In this document: one piece after another, positions 28,260-36,015 of the stretch | Numbering within the stretch: the first letter of the stretch is position 1 | Layout of the letters: each line of letters opens with the position of its first letter | NCBI GenBank assembly: GCA_035685165.1 | Contig: DASRBI010000001.1 | Location: forward strand, 1 to 64,000 | Length of the DNA: 64,000 nt | Source of the DNA: DATFDN01 sp035685165 | Lineage (GTDB): Bacteria; Pseudomonadota; Alphaproteobacteria; Acetobacterales; Acetobacteraceae | Direction of reading: 5' to 3' | Position numbers and translations under genes: made by a program | Notes under the pieces: model-generated | The model's input: only the letters and a program-made list of their open reading frames with translations | Database searches by the model: none | What the model was told of the DNA's origin: nothing

Positions 28260-28784
28260 ATGGTGCTACAGGTTCTAGATCCTACCAATGAAACTGCGCC
28301 GCAGACCGGTGCTGTGGCCGAGCGGCTTGCCTCGCTGGCAGGCAAGACGGTCGGCTTCATCTCCAACGGCAAGGAAGGCACCAAGGGGTTCTTCACGCAC
28401 CTGGAGCGCATGCTGCGGACGGAGCTCGGCGTGTCTCAGGTGGTCACGCGGGTGAAGTCGAACTACAGCGCCCCGGCGGACGCCGCGATCGTGGCGGAGA
28501 TCGCGGGCTGGGACGCTGTCGTGACCGGCATCGGCGACTGAGGCAGTTGCTCGTCGTGCAGTTTGCATGACGCGATAACTGCCGAGCGCCTCGGTGTTCC
28601 GGCCGCCGCCGTGATGACCATGCGGTTCGTCAGCGCCGCCGAGCTGATGGCCCGGGTGCTCGGGTTCGCGGGATACGCTTTCGCGGTGATCGAGCATCCG
28701 GTGAGCAGCGCCGGGGATGAGGGGTTGCGGCAACGGGCGCGCGTCGCGGCCGCCGAAATACGCAGGCTGCTGCTGCGCCGCTGA
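28260..28784 (+). CDS. UGSC-family selenoprotein (in-frame TGA read as selenocysteine)
   Basis: Reading through the TGA at 28539-28541 gives 174 residues with selenocysteine at position 94: VVTGIGD-U-GSCSSCSLHDA. The frame stays open to a TGA at 28782-28784, and the part beyond position 94 (ITAERLGVPAAAVMTMRFVS) is clearly coding-like. U94-G-S-C97 is the motif that names the UGSC family, in which U may be Cys or Sec; C97-S-S-C100 adds a second thiol pair. A GC-rich hairpin directly after the TGA fits a bacterial SECIS. Start ATG 28260 is preceded by GGTGGAG. The reaction is unknown; redox or reductase chemistry is inferred. A standard reading would instead give a 93-residue truncated product. 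Confidence 0.88.
28542..28583 (+). promoter_or_regulatory. SECIS-like hairpin directly after the selenocysteine TGA
   Basis: Outer stem GGCAGTT (28542-28548) pairs perfectly with AACTGCC (28577-28583). After a small asymmetric internal loop (GCT opposite CGAT), CGTCGTGCA (28552-28560) pairs with TGCATGACG (28564-28572), nine pairs including one G-U, closing a GTT loop. The loop begins with G and lies 19 bases after the TGA, within the range described for bacterial SECIS elements bound by SelB. Confidence 0.82.
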
Positions 28785-28846
28785 CGGAATAACTGGGCGC
28801 ACGCCCTTAACCCGCGATTAACCGCGGCAGGGCAGGTTGCGGGCCC

Positions 28847-31204
28847 ATGCGCCATCTCCGCAATCTCTCCGTGGGTGCCAAGCTCGGCCTGTCCGCCGGG
28901 CTGGCGCTGCTCCTGCTCGCCGCCCTCGGCATCACCGCCCGCACCAGCCTGCAGCGTCTCACGCACTTGCAAGAGACCGCCGCCCAGGCGGCGCAGAACG
29001 TCCAGCGCCTCGCCGACGCGCAGCGCGCCGCCGACGAGCTGCGCGTGATCGGCCGGGAGATTCAGCGGCAGGAGGCCGCAACCGGCCTCAAGGACCTGAT
29101 CGAGCGCGCCCGCTCCCAGGCGAGCGAGGCGAAGGACGCGCTCACCGCCGCCGGCGAGGCGCAGGGTGTGGTGCCGCGGGTGGAGGGCTATCTGCAGGCG
29201 CTCGAGAAGGAAGCCGGGCTGCGCGAGGCGGTGCTGCACACCCGCGACCGCGGCTTGCTGCATGTGATCCCCGATTATCAGAGCGCGTTGAAGACGTTCG
29301 GCCAGGAGCTCGCGGACGGTGAGGCAAGCCTCGGAGGCGTTGCCGCCGTAACGGGCAGCGCTCAGGACGCCGCTACAGCCGCTCGGGCGGGCGGCGACGT
29401 GCTCGGGCAGGCGCGCGCGCAATTCACCGCCTATCGCCTCGCGATGGATTCGCTGCAGAATGCGGTGCTGCGCTTCCTTGCCACCGGCAACCTCGGTGCG
29501 GCCAACGACGTGGGCGACGATGCCGAGCAGGCGGGCCGGGCCATGACGCAGCTCCAGCAGCTCAAGCTACCCGACGGGATCGTGGCAGATTCGCGCATGA
29601 CCCAGGGATTTGGCGACGCCATCATCAAGGCGGCGCAGGCGCTGATCGCGCAGAGCCGCGACCTCGCGGCGTTCGTCGCCAGCGACCTTCAGCAGCAAGA
29701 TGATAATCTCGGCTCCGCCATCTGGTCGGCCGCCGCACGCCAGTCGAGCGCCGCCGAGGATGCGCGCCAGGAAGCGGCCACCGCCGCCTCGGAGGCCGAG
29801 CGCCTTGTGGTCCTTTTGGCGGGCGGCATCGCCCTCGTGCTGGTGCTGTCGGGCTGGCTCACCACCCGGGCCGTCGCCCGCCCGATCGCGGCGATGGCGC
29901 GCACGGTCGCCCGGCTCGCCGAGGGCGATGCCGAGACCGCATTCGGCTATTCGGGCCGCACCGACGAAATCGGCCGCATGGCGGCGGCGCTGGAGACACT
30001 GCGCGGCGCCGTGCGCGATGCCTTCGTGCGGAGTCAGATCATCGAGCAGCTTCCGCTCGGCGTGATGACGGCGAGCGCCGCCGAAGGAATGCCGGTCACT
30101 TACGTCAATCCGGCGGGGGTCGAAATCCTCGGCCTTGTGCGCGATTCGCTCGCCGTGGCGCCCGAACAGTGCATCGGTCACAGCCTGCCGACACTTGCCG
30201 AAGCGCCGGCGCTGCGCGATGCGCTCGCCGCCGATGCCGCCGCGCTGCCGCGGCATTGCCGGATCGTGCTCGGGGCGGAGACGCTCGATGTGTCGGTGTC
30301 GGCGATCCGCGACCGCGCGCGCACGATGGTCGGGCCGATGCTCACCTGGCGACGCGCCACCGAGCAGGCGGCGCTCGTTCACCGCTTCGAGGGGACCGTT
30401 GGCGCCATCGCGCAGGGCGTCGAAGGAAGGGCCTACGAGATGACGGCGACGGCCGAACGGATGACCGGCGTCGCGCGCGATGCCGGCGCGCGCATCGAAG
30501 CGGTGGCCCGCGCCTCCGAGCAGGCGTCGGGGAGCGTCGAGGCCGCCGCTGCGGGCGCCGAGGAGCTTGCCGCATCCATCGCCGAGATCGGCCGTCAAGT
30601 GGCTGACTCCGCGCGCTTCGCTTCGCAGGCCGTGCAGGAGGCCGAGGCCACCGACCGCTCGGTGGGCGGGCTCGCCCAGGCGGCGCAGCGGATCGACGAC
30701 GTGGTGCGGCTGATCGGCGACATCGCGGGCCGCACCAATCTGCTGGCGCTCAATGCCACCATCGAGGCGGCGCGCGCCGGCGAGGCGGGCAAGGGCTTCG
30801 CCGTGGTGGCGAGCGAGGTGAAGAACCTCGCCGCGCAAACCGCCCGCGCCACCGAGGAGATCGGCGCGCAGATCTCCGCGATGCAGGGCGCCACCGGGCA
30901 GGCGGTTGAGGCGCTGCGCTCGATCGGCGGCACGATCGCGCGCATGAGCGAGATCGCGACCGCGATCGCCGGCGCCGTGGAGCAGCAGAGCGCGGCGACC
31001 AAGGAGATCGCCCAGGCCGTGCAGCAGGCCGCCGCCAACACGACCGAGGTCAGCCATCACGTCGGGGAAGTGCGGCAGGATGTCGCGCGCACCGGCGATG
31101 AGGCGGCGCTGGTGCTCGCAACCGCGAGCGAGCTTGCGCGCGAGGCGCAGGCGCTCAAGGCCGAGTCCGATGCCTTCCTGCAGGAGGTTCAGAAGGCCGC
31201 CTAG
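28847..31204 (+). CDS. Methyl-accepting chemotaxis protein
   Basis: Membrane chemoreceptor of 785 residues. A first transmembrane helix near the N-terminus (GLSAGLALLLLAALGITA) is followed by a long periplasmic region to about 317, a second helix at about 318-340 (LVVLLAGGIALVLVLSGW), a HAMP domain, a PAS-like domain (about 395-500, LPLGVMTASAAEGMPVTYVN) and the methyl-accepting domain with the hairpin tip RTNLLALNATIEAARAGEAG and KGFAVVASEVKNLA. The ligand is unknown. It follows the selenoprotein gene by 62 bp, but there is no evidence of a shared transcript. Confidence 0.94.
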   Translation: MRHLRNLSVGAKLGLSAGLALLLLAALGITARTSLQRLTHLQETAAQAAQNVQRLADAQRAADELRVIGREIQRQEAATGLKDLIERARSQASEAKDALTAAGEAQGVVPRVEGYLQALEKEAGLREAVLHTRDRGLLHVIPDYQSALKTFGQELADGEASLGGVAAVTGSAQDAATAARAGGDVLGQARAQFTAYRLAMDSLQNAVLRFLATGNLGAANDVGDDAEQAGRAMTQLQQLKLPDGIVADSRMTQGFGDAIIKAAQALIAQSRDLAAFVASDLQQQDDNLGSAIWSAAARQSSAAEDARQEAATAASEAERLVVLLAGGIALVLVLSGWLTTRAVARPIAAMARTVARLAEGDAETAFGYSGRTDEIGRMAAALETLRGAVRDAFVRSQIIEQLPLGVMTASAAEGMPVTYVNPAGVEILGLVRDSLAVAPEQCIGHSLPTLAEAPALRDALAADAAALPRHCRIVLGAETLDVSVSAIRDRARTMVGPMLTWRRATEQAALVHRFEGTVGAIAQGVEGRAYEMTATAERMTGVARDAGARIEAVARASEQASGSVEAAAAGAEELAASIAEIGRQVADSARFASQAVQEAEATDRSVGGLAQAAQRIDDVVRLIGDIAGRTNLLALNATIEAARAGEAGKGFAVVASEVKNLAAQTARATEEIGAQISAMQGATGQAVEALRSIGGTIARMSEIATAIAGAVEQQSAATKEIAQAVQQAAANTTEVSHHVGEVRQDVARTGDEAALVLATASELAREAQALKAESDAFLQEVQKAA

Positions 31205-31298
31205 GCCCGCTTTGCTCCCCGGCTCGGTCCTGGCGTGACCCCTTCCCTCGCGCCCTCGCCTTCCCCAAACTGGCCGCGCGAGAGACGGAGCGACCGAG

Positions 31299-32726
31299 AT
31301 GGCCCGGACACTGGTGCGCGGCGACACGGTGGTCACGCCGCAGGGCGTCGGCGCCTATGACTTGCTGATCGAGGACGAGCGCATCGCCGCCGTCGCCGCC
31401 CCGAACTCGATCTCGCTTCCTGAGAACGCGCGGCTGATCGACGCCACCGGCAAGATCGTCATGCCCGGCGGTATCGACCCGCACGTGCACTGCAAATGGT
31501 TCCTGCCGAACCCGGACGGCACGGCCGGCCTCACCGACCCGCCTGATATCGTCACCCGCGCCGCGGTGCACGGCGGTACAACCACGGTGATCGACTTCAC
31601 CCGCGTTCTGGACGGTCCTTCCGTGCAGGCCGCAATCGAAAAGCGCGAGGCGGATTGGCGCGGCCACTCGGCGTGCGACTACGCGCAGCACATGATGGTC
31701 GAAGGCGCGCTGCCGGAGCGGCTCTTTCCCGAGCTGGCCGAAGCGATCAGCGCCGGCTTTGCCACCGTCAAGATTTTCACCACCGACATCACGCCGAGCC
31801 GCAAGGGCCGCATGGTGGATTTTGGCGATATCTGGGAGGTGTTCAAGGTGCTCGCCACCGCGGGCGGCCTCGGCGTGATCCACTCCGAGGACAACGACAT
31901 CGTCATGCACATGTACGAGAAGCTGATTCGCGAGGAGCGGACCGGCTTCGAGAACATGGCCGAAGTACACAACACGCTCTCAGAAGACATCTCCTTCCGG
32001 CGCGTGATCCGGCTCGCCGAAATGGTGCCCGGCACCGCGCTCTACATGATGCACGTCTCGGCGGCCTCGGGCGTTGCGGCGATCCGCGAAGCGCGCGCGC
32101 GGGGCGTGCCGATCTACGGCGAGTCGCTGCACCAGTACATGCTCTACACGAACGAGGATTACCGCCGTCCGAACGGCCAGATTTACCACACATACCCGTC
32201 GCTCAAATCCGCCGCCGACCAAGCCGAACTCTGGGCCGGCACGCGCGACGGGTCGATCAACTGCGTCGCCACCGACGAGATCTGCTGCACGCTCAAGCAG
32301 AAGATCCAGGGGCGGCGGATCGACGACACCACAGGGGGCAATGCCGGCGTCGAGCCGCGCGTCGCGCTGATGTACACCGAGATGGTCGGCCGCCGCGGCT
32401 ACACGCTCGCCCGCTTCGTCGATCTGGTTTCCTCCAATGCGGCGCGGATCATGGGGCTCTATCCGCGCAAGGGCGCGCTCGCCGCGGGGTCGGATGCGGA
32501 TATTTGCATTCTCGATCCATCCGATAGGCGCGTGATCCGTGCCGCCGATTTGCACGAGGCCGACTACACGCCCTGGGAAGGGCGGCAGATGGAAGCCTGG
32601 CCGTGCCTGACGATGCTGCGCGGTAAGGTGGTGGTGGAGAACGGGGTCTGGAAAGGCGGGCTCGGCGACGGCAAATGGCAGGCACGCAAGATCGCCCCGG
32701 AGCTGCTGGCTGCCCCGTGCCTCTGA
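31299..32726 (+). CDS. Dihydropyrimidinase/hydantoinase-family amidohydrolase
   Basis: Metal-dependent cyclic-amide hydrolase of 475 residues. Binuclear metal ligands can be seen: H62 and H64 in GGIDPHVHCKW, the probable carbamylated lysine in ATVKIFTTD, His in GVIHSEDND and YMMHVSAASG, and Asp in CVATDEICC. The last differs from the SDH/TDHAP form of many members. Typical length and fold end (GALAAGSDADICILDP) support a hydantoinase/dihydropyrimidinase over dihydroorotase, but the substrate is not certain. DUF2905 follows by four bases. Confidence 0.88.
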   Translation: MARTLVRGDTVVTPQGVGAYDLLIEDERIAAVAAPNSISLPENARLIDATGKIVMPGGIDPHVHCKWFLPNPDGTAGLTDPPDIVTRAAVHGGTTTVIDFTRVLDGPSVQAAIEKREADWRGHSACDYAQHMMVEGALPERLFPELAEAISAGFATVKIFTTDITPSRKGRMVDFGDIWEVFKVLATAGGLGVIHSEDNDIVMHMYEKLIREERTGFENMAEVHNTLSEDISFRRVIRLAEMVPGTALYMMHVSAASGVAAIREARARGVPIYGESLHQYMLYTNEDYRRPNGQIYHTYPSLKSAADQAELWAGTRDGSINCVATDEICCTLKQKIQGRRIDDTTGGNAGVEPRVALMYTEMVGRRGYTLARFVDLVSSNAARIMGLYPRKGALAAGSDADICILDPSDRRVIRAADLHEADYTPWEGRQMEAWPCLTMLRGKVVVENGVWKGGLGDGKWQARKIAPELLAAPCL

Positions 32727-32730
32727 TCCC

Positions 32731-32931
32731 ATGTCGCGCCTGCTGATCGTCATCGGCCTCGTCATCGCCGCCATCGGCGTGCTCTGGCCGCTCATCGCCC
32801 GCCTCGGCCTCGGCCGCCTGCCCGGCGACATCGTGGTGCAGCGCGGCGGGTTCACCTTCTACGCGCCGATCACGACCTGCATCCTGATGAGCGTCGTGCT
32901 GACTCTGTTGTTCTGGCTGCTCGGGCGATAA
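32731..32931 (+). CDS. DUF2905 family small membrane protein
   Basis: A 66-residue protein with two hydrophobic segments (LLIVIGLVIAAIGVLWPLI and TCILMSVVLTLLFWLLG) flanking GLGRLPGDIVVQRGGFTFYA, the signature of DUF2905. Function is unknown. It starts four bases after the hydantoinase stop, so it is translated from the same transcript, and is convergent with the Mo-oxidoreductase gene. Confidence 0.9.
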   Translation: MSRLLIVIGLVIAAIGVLWPLIARLGLGRLPGDIVVQRGGFTFYAPITTCILMSVVLTLLFWLLGR

Positions 32932-32943
32932 CCCCTCGCCCGC

Positions 32944-33615
32944 TCACGAATACCGCTCCTCGGCCCAGGGATCGCCGTTGTTGTGGTATCCGCGCTGCTC
33001 CCAAAACCCCGGCCGGTCGGCAATGGCGATCTCCACCCGGCGGATCCACTTGGCGGACTTCCAGAAATAAAGCCGGGGAATGACCGGACGCACCGGGCCG
33101 CCATGTTCGCGCGTGAGCGGAGCGCCGCTCCACGAATGGGCGAGCAGCACGTCCGGCTGGTCAAACTGATCCAGCCGGATGTTCGTCGTGTAGCCGTCGT
33201 GGGAATGGAACACGACGTGCCGCGCCTCGTCCTTCGGCTCCACGAGCGCGAGCAGCGTGCGCGCGGCGACGCCCGTCCAGCGATTGTCGTAGCGCGACCA
33301 TTGCGTGACGCAATGGATGTCGGAGACGATTTCGGTCTGCGGGAGCGCCATGAACTCGTCGAGCCGCAGGCTCAGCGGGCGGCGCACCGCGCCGTCGATA
33401 TCAAGGCGGAACTTGGCTTCGTTTACATTCGGCTGCACGCCGAGATCGAGCACCGGCCAGTCCCGGACGAGCACCTGTCCGGGCGGCAAGCGATCGCGGG
33501 CGGGATCGGCGTGTTCGCCGGTGAGCAGGCGGCCGTCGCGCGCCCAGCGCCGCTTGGCTTCCACAAGCTTCGGGCGGTAGCCCGGCGCGCCGGCGGGATC
33601 GGTATCGTCGGTCAT
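32944..33615 (-). CDS. Sulfite oxidase-like molybdopterin-dependent oxidoreductase
   Basis: A 223-residue single-domain Mo-pterin protein starting MTDDTDPAGAPGYRPKLVEA. The Mo-ligand cysteine lies in SDIHCVTQWSRYDNRWTG, followed by HSHDGYTTNIRLDQF, HGGPVRPVIPRLYFWKSAKW and PGFWEQRGYHNNGDPW, all typical of the cytosolic sulfite oxidase-like group. No signal peptide or haem domain, so the electron acceptor is unknown. Its ATG overlaps the stop of an upstream remnant ORF as ATGA, keeping translational coupling across the decayed DUF924 gene. Confidence 0.9.
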   Translation of the reverse strand: MTDDTDPAGAPGYRPKLVEAKRRWARDGRLLTGEHADPARDRLPPGQVLVRDWPVLDLGVQPNVNEAKFRLDIDGAVRRPLSLRLDEFMALPQTEIVSDIHCVTQWSRYDNRWTGVAARTLLALVEPKDEARHVVFHSHDGYTTNIRLDQFDQPDVLLAHSWSGAPLTREHGGPVRPVIPRLYFWKSAKWIRRVEIAIADRPGFWEQRGYHNNGDPWAEERYS

Positions 33616-33884
33616 ATGTCTTCCGGGCCGGCGTGCCGGATTTTCGCCATATCGACCAGAACCCAGCTCCGCCGCCAGCGAGGAAGGCGACTTCCTCCGG
33701 GGTGCTGGCGCGACCGAGCGCGTGGTCGCGGCGCCGGCGGGGGCACGCGCCTGGGATCGGCGGCGAACGCCTCCGGCTTGCCGCGGCAGGCGGCGTCGAA
33801 GGCCGAATCCTGCCTGAACCAGGCGCCGCACGGCGCGCCCGGTTGGCCCGCGGACCAGAATGACAGCACGTCCATTGGCTGCAT
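33612..33884 (-). pseudogene. DUF924 family gene with internal deletion and frameshift
   Basis: The N-terminus MQPMDVLSFWSAGQPGAPCG then AWFRQDSAFDAA matches the start of DUF924 proteins (DVLDFW, WF..D..FD). About 45 codons later, in another frame, DHALGRASTPEEVAFLAGGG matches their C-terminus (LGRESTPEE.AFL). About two thirds of the gene between these is missing. The surviving 90-codon frame overlaps the DUF1345 stop by one base and the Mo-oxidoreductase start by four, so this was a coupled operon member. Confidence 0.75.
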
Positions 33885-34570
33885 CAGACCAGTCCGGCGG
33901 CGAGATTGACGACCAGGGCGAGGATCACGGTGTTGAAGAGGAACCCGACCAGCCCGTGCAGCGTCGCGAGCCGGCGCAGCGTGCGGGCGGTGATGGCGAC
34001 ATCAGAGACCTGGAAGGTCATTCCGAGCACGAAGGCGAAATAAGCGAAGTCGAGATAATCGGGACGCTCGGTGCCGGGGAAGTTGAGCCCGCCGTCGAGC
34101 CTACCGTCAGCGCCCCGGCCGTAATACTCGTGGGCGTAGCGCAGCGCGAAGGTGATGTGCGTCATCAGCCACGAGAGCAGCAGCGTAATGACGACCAGCG
34201 CGACCCGCCCGCTCTGCACCGAGGCCGGGAGATCTTTGAGCCCGGTGAAGGCGGTGAAGATCGTGCCGAGACTCAGCAGGATGGCGGCGAGCGTGAGCGT
34301 GAACACGGTCCATTCGCCCGCTTCCTGCGCCTCGGCGTCCTGTTCCATCCGCGAAAGGCGCTCGGAGAACATGAGTTGCAGCACGAGGATCAGGAACAGC
34401 AGCACGCCGCCGTCCCAGGCAATGATCACCCGCTCCAGCGCATGAACCCCGAACGGATTGGCGAGCCATAGCGCGATGCCAGCGAGCACGGCGGCGAGGA
34501 GCCGCTGCCGGCCGTGGAGCGGGGCGAGGACGGCGTGGACGAAGGGGGAAAAAGCGCGCGGTGATGCCAC
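33884..34570 (-). CDS. DUF1345 family membrane protein
   Basis: A 228-residue integral membrane protein with about five hydrophobic helices (LLAAVLAGIALWLANPFGVH, WDGGVLLFLILVLQLMFS, VFTLTLAAILLSLGTIFTAF, and others). PDYLDFAYFAFVLGMTFQVS is the best signature of DUF1345. Function unknown. The start is the GTG at 34570. It heads a leftward three-gene run with the DUF924 remnant and the Mo-oxidoreductase and is divergent from an SDR gene 63 bp away. Confidence 0.88.
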   Translation of the reverse strand: MASPRAFSPFVHAVLAPLHGRQRLLAAVLAGIALWLANPFGVHALERVIIAWDGGVLLFLILVLQLMFSERLSRMEQDAEAQEAGEWTVFTLTLAAILLSLGTIFTAFTGLKDLPASVQSGRVALVVITLLLSWLMTHITFALRYAHEYYGRGADGRLDGGLNFPGTERPDYLDFAYFAFVLGMTFQVSDVAITARTLRRLATLHGLVGFLFNTVILALVVNLAAGLV

Positions 34571-34633
34571 AGCCCGGATTTACTCCGTGCCGCGCCACAG
34601 GCAAGCTCCGCCGGTCGGAAACGGGGGCGCAAG

Positions 34634-35392
34634 ATGGCGCGTGAAACGAGCGCTGGCCGCCATGCCTCGGCGGTGGTGATCGGCGCAGGCGATTTCATTG
34701 GCGCTGCGATCGCGCGCCGGTTCGCGGCGGAGGGTTTCGTCGTGCTCGCGGGTCGGCGCAACGGCGAGAAGCTGGCGCCACTCGTGCGCGACATCGAGGC
34801 GGCCGGCGGGCGCTGCGTCGGCCGTTCGCTCGATGCACGCCGGGAGGAGGATGTGGCCGCCTTCATCGCGGAGGCCGACGCGCTGGCGCCGCTCGAGGTG
34901 TGCGTATTCAATGTCGGCGCCAACGTGAATTTCCCCATCCTGGACACCACCGAGCGAGTATTCCGCAAGGTGTGGGAGATGGCGTGCTACGGCGGGTTCC
35001 TGACCGGGCGCGAGGCGGCGCGGGCGATGCTGAAGCACGGGCGCGGCTCCATCTTCTTCACTGGCGCGACGGCGAGCCTGCGCGGCGGCAGCGGCTATGC
35101 GGCATTCGCCGCCGCCAAGGCGGGACTGCGCGCCCTGGCGCAGGCGATGGCGCGCGAGCTCGGGCCGCGCAACATCCATGTCGCGCATCTGGTGATCGAT
35201 TCCGGCGTCGATACCGCCTGGGTGCGCGCGCGCATCGCCGAGCGGTCCGGGCCGGATGCCGAGCGGCTGCGCGCGCCCGACCGGCTGATGCAGCCGGCTT
35301 CGATCGCCGCCGCCTACTGGGCGCTGCATTGCCAGACGCGCGACGCCTGGACCTTCGAGGCCGATCTCCGGCCATACGCCGAACCGTGGTGA
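34634..35392 (+). CDS. Short-chain dehydrogenase/reductase
   Basis: A 252-residue Rossmann-fold oxidoreductase. The cofactor motif is VVIGAGDFIGAAIARRF, and LAGRRNGEKL suggests NADP preference. The active-site Tyr-Lys pair is in YAAFAAAKAGLRALAQAM, with the Ser position in TGATASLRGG. Length is normal. Substrate unknown. It is followed five bases later by a hydroxychromene-carboxylate isomerase-like gene, so a role in aromatic or thiol-conjugate metabolism is possible. Confidence 0.9.
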   Translation: MARETSAGRHASAVVIGAGDFIGAAIARRFAAEGFVVLAGRRNGEKLAPLVRDIEAAGGRCVGRSLDARREEDVAAFIAEADALAPLEVCVFNVGANVNFPILDTTERVFRKVWEMACYGGFLTGREAARAMLKHGRGSIFFTGATASLRGGSGYAAFAAAKAGLRALAQAMARELGPRNIHVAHLVIDSGVDTAWVRARIAERSGPDAERLRAPDRLMQPASIAAAYWALHCQTRDAWTFEADLRPYAEPW

Positions 35393-35397
35393 GCACG

Positions 35398-36015
35398 ATG
35401 ATCCCGAAGGTGGAGTTCCATTTCGATTTCGGCAGCCCGAACGCTTATCTGAGCCACGCCGTGATCCCGGCGATCGAGGCGCGCACCGGCGCGCGGTTCG
35501 CGTACGTGCCGGTGCTGCTCGGCGGCGTGTTCAAGCTGACCAACAACCGCTCGCCCGCCGAATCGCTGCGCGGCATCCGCAACAAGGGCGAGTACCAGCA
35601 GATCGAGACCGAGCGCTTCATCCGCCGCCATGGCCTCACGCGCTTTCGCCGCAATCCGCATTTCCCCGTCAACACGCTGCTGATCATGCGCGGGGCGGTG
35701 GCGGCGGAGATGGAGGGCGTGTTCGCGCCTTATGTCGAGGCGGTGTTCCGCGCCATGTGGGAGGAGGGGCGGAAGATGGACGAACCGGAGGTCGCGCGCG
35801 CGGCGATCGACGCGGCGGGACTCGACGGCGCACGCCTGCTCGCGCGCACAGAGGAGCCGGAGGTGAAGGAACGGCTGATACGCAATACCGAGGCCTCGGT
35901 CGCGCGCGGCACGTTCGGCTCGCCCACGTTCTTCGTGGGCGGGGAGATATTCTTCGGCAAGGACCGGCTGCGCGAGGTGGAGGAGGCGATCGACGCCGCT
36001 CTTTTCACAGCATGA
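35398..36015 (+). CDS. 2-hydroxychromene-2-carboxylate isomerase family protein (DsbA-like)
   Basis: A 205-residue kappa-class glutathione-transferase-like protein, starting MIPKVEFHFDFGSPNAYLSH, where the Ser of FGSPNAYL is the catalytic position. PVLLGGVFKLTNNRSP and GTFGSPTFFVGGEIFFGKDR are typical. The namesake enzyme acts in naphthalene breakdown, but many relatives have other substrates. Co-transcribed with the SDR gene; its 3' end overlaps that of the convergent FAD monooxygenase gene by 11 bases. Confidence 0.9.
   Translation: MIPKVEFHFDFGSPNAYLSHAVIPAIEARTGARFAYVPVLLGGVFKLTNNRSPAESLRGIRNKGEYQQIETERFIRRHGLTRFRRNPHFPVNTLLIMRGAVAAEMEGVFAPYVEAVFRAMWEEGRKMDEPEVARAAIDAAGLDGARLLARTEEPEVKERLIRNTEASVARGTFGSPTFFVGGEIFFGKDRLREVEEAIDAALFTA

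Noticed and set aside
20907..28784. A terpene (citronellol/geraniol) degradation cluster
   Set aside because: Only the AtuA-like protein suggests it. The geranyl-CoA carboxylase and other Atu enzymes are absent, and the importer and selenoprotein do not fit that pathway.
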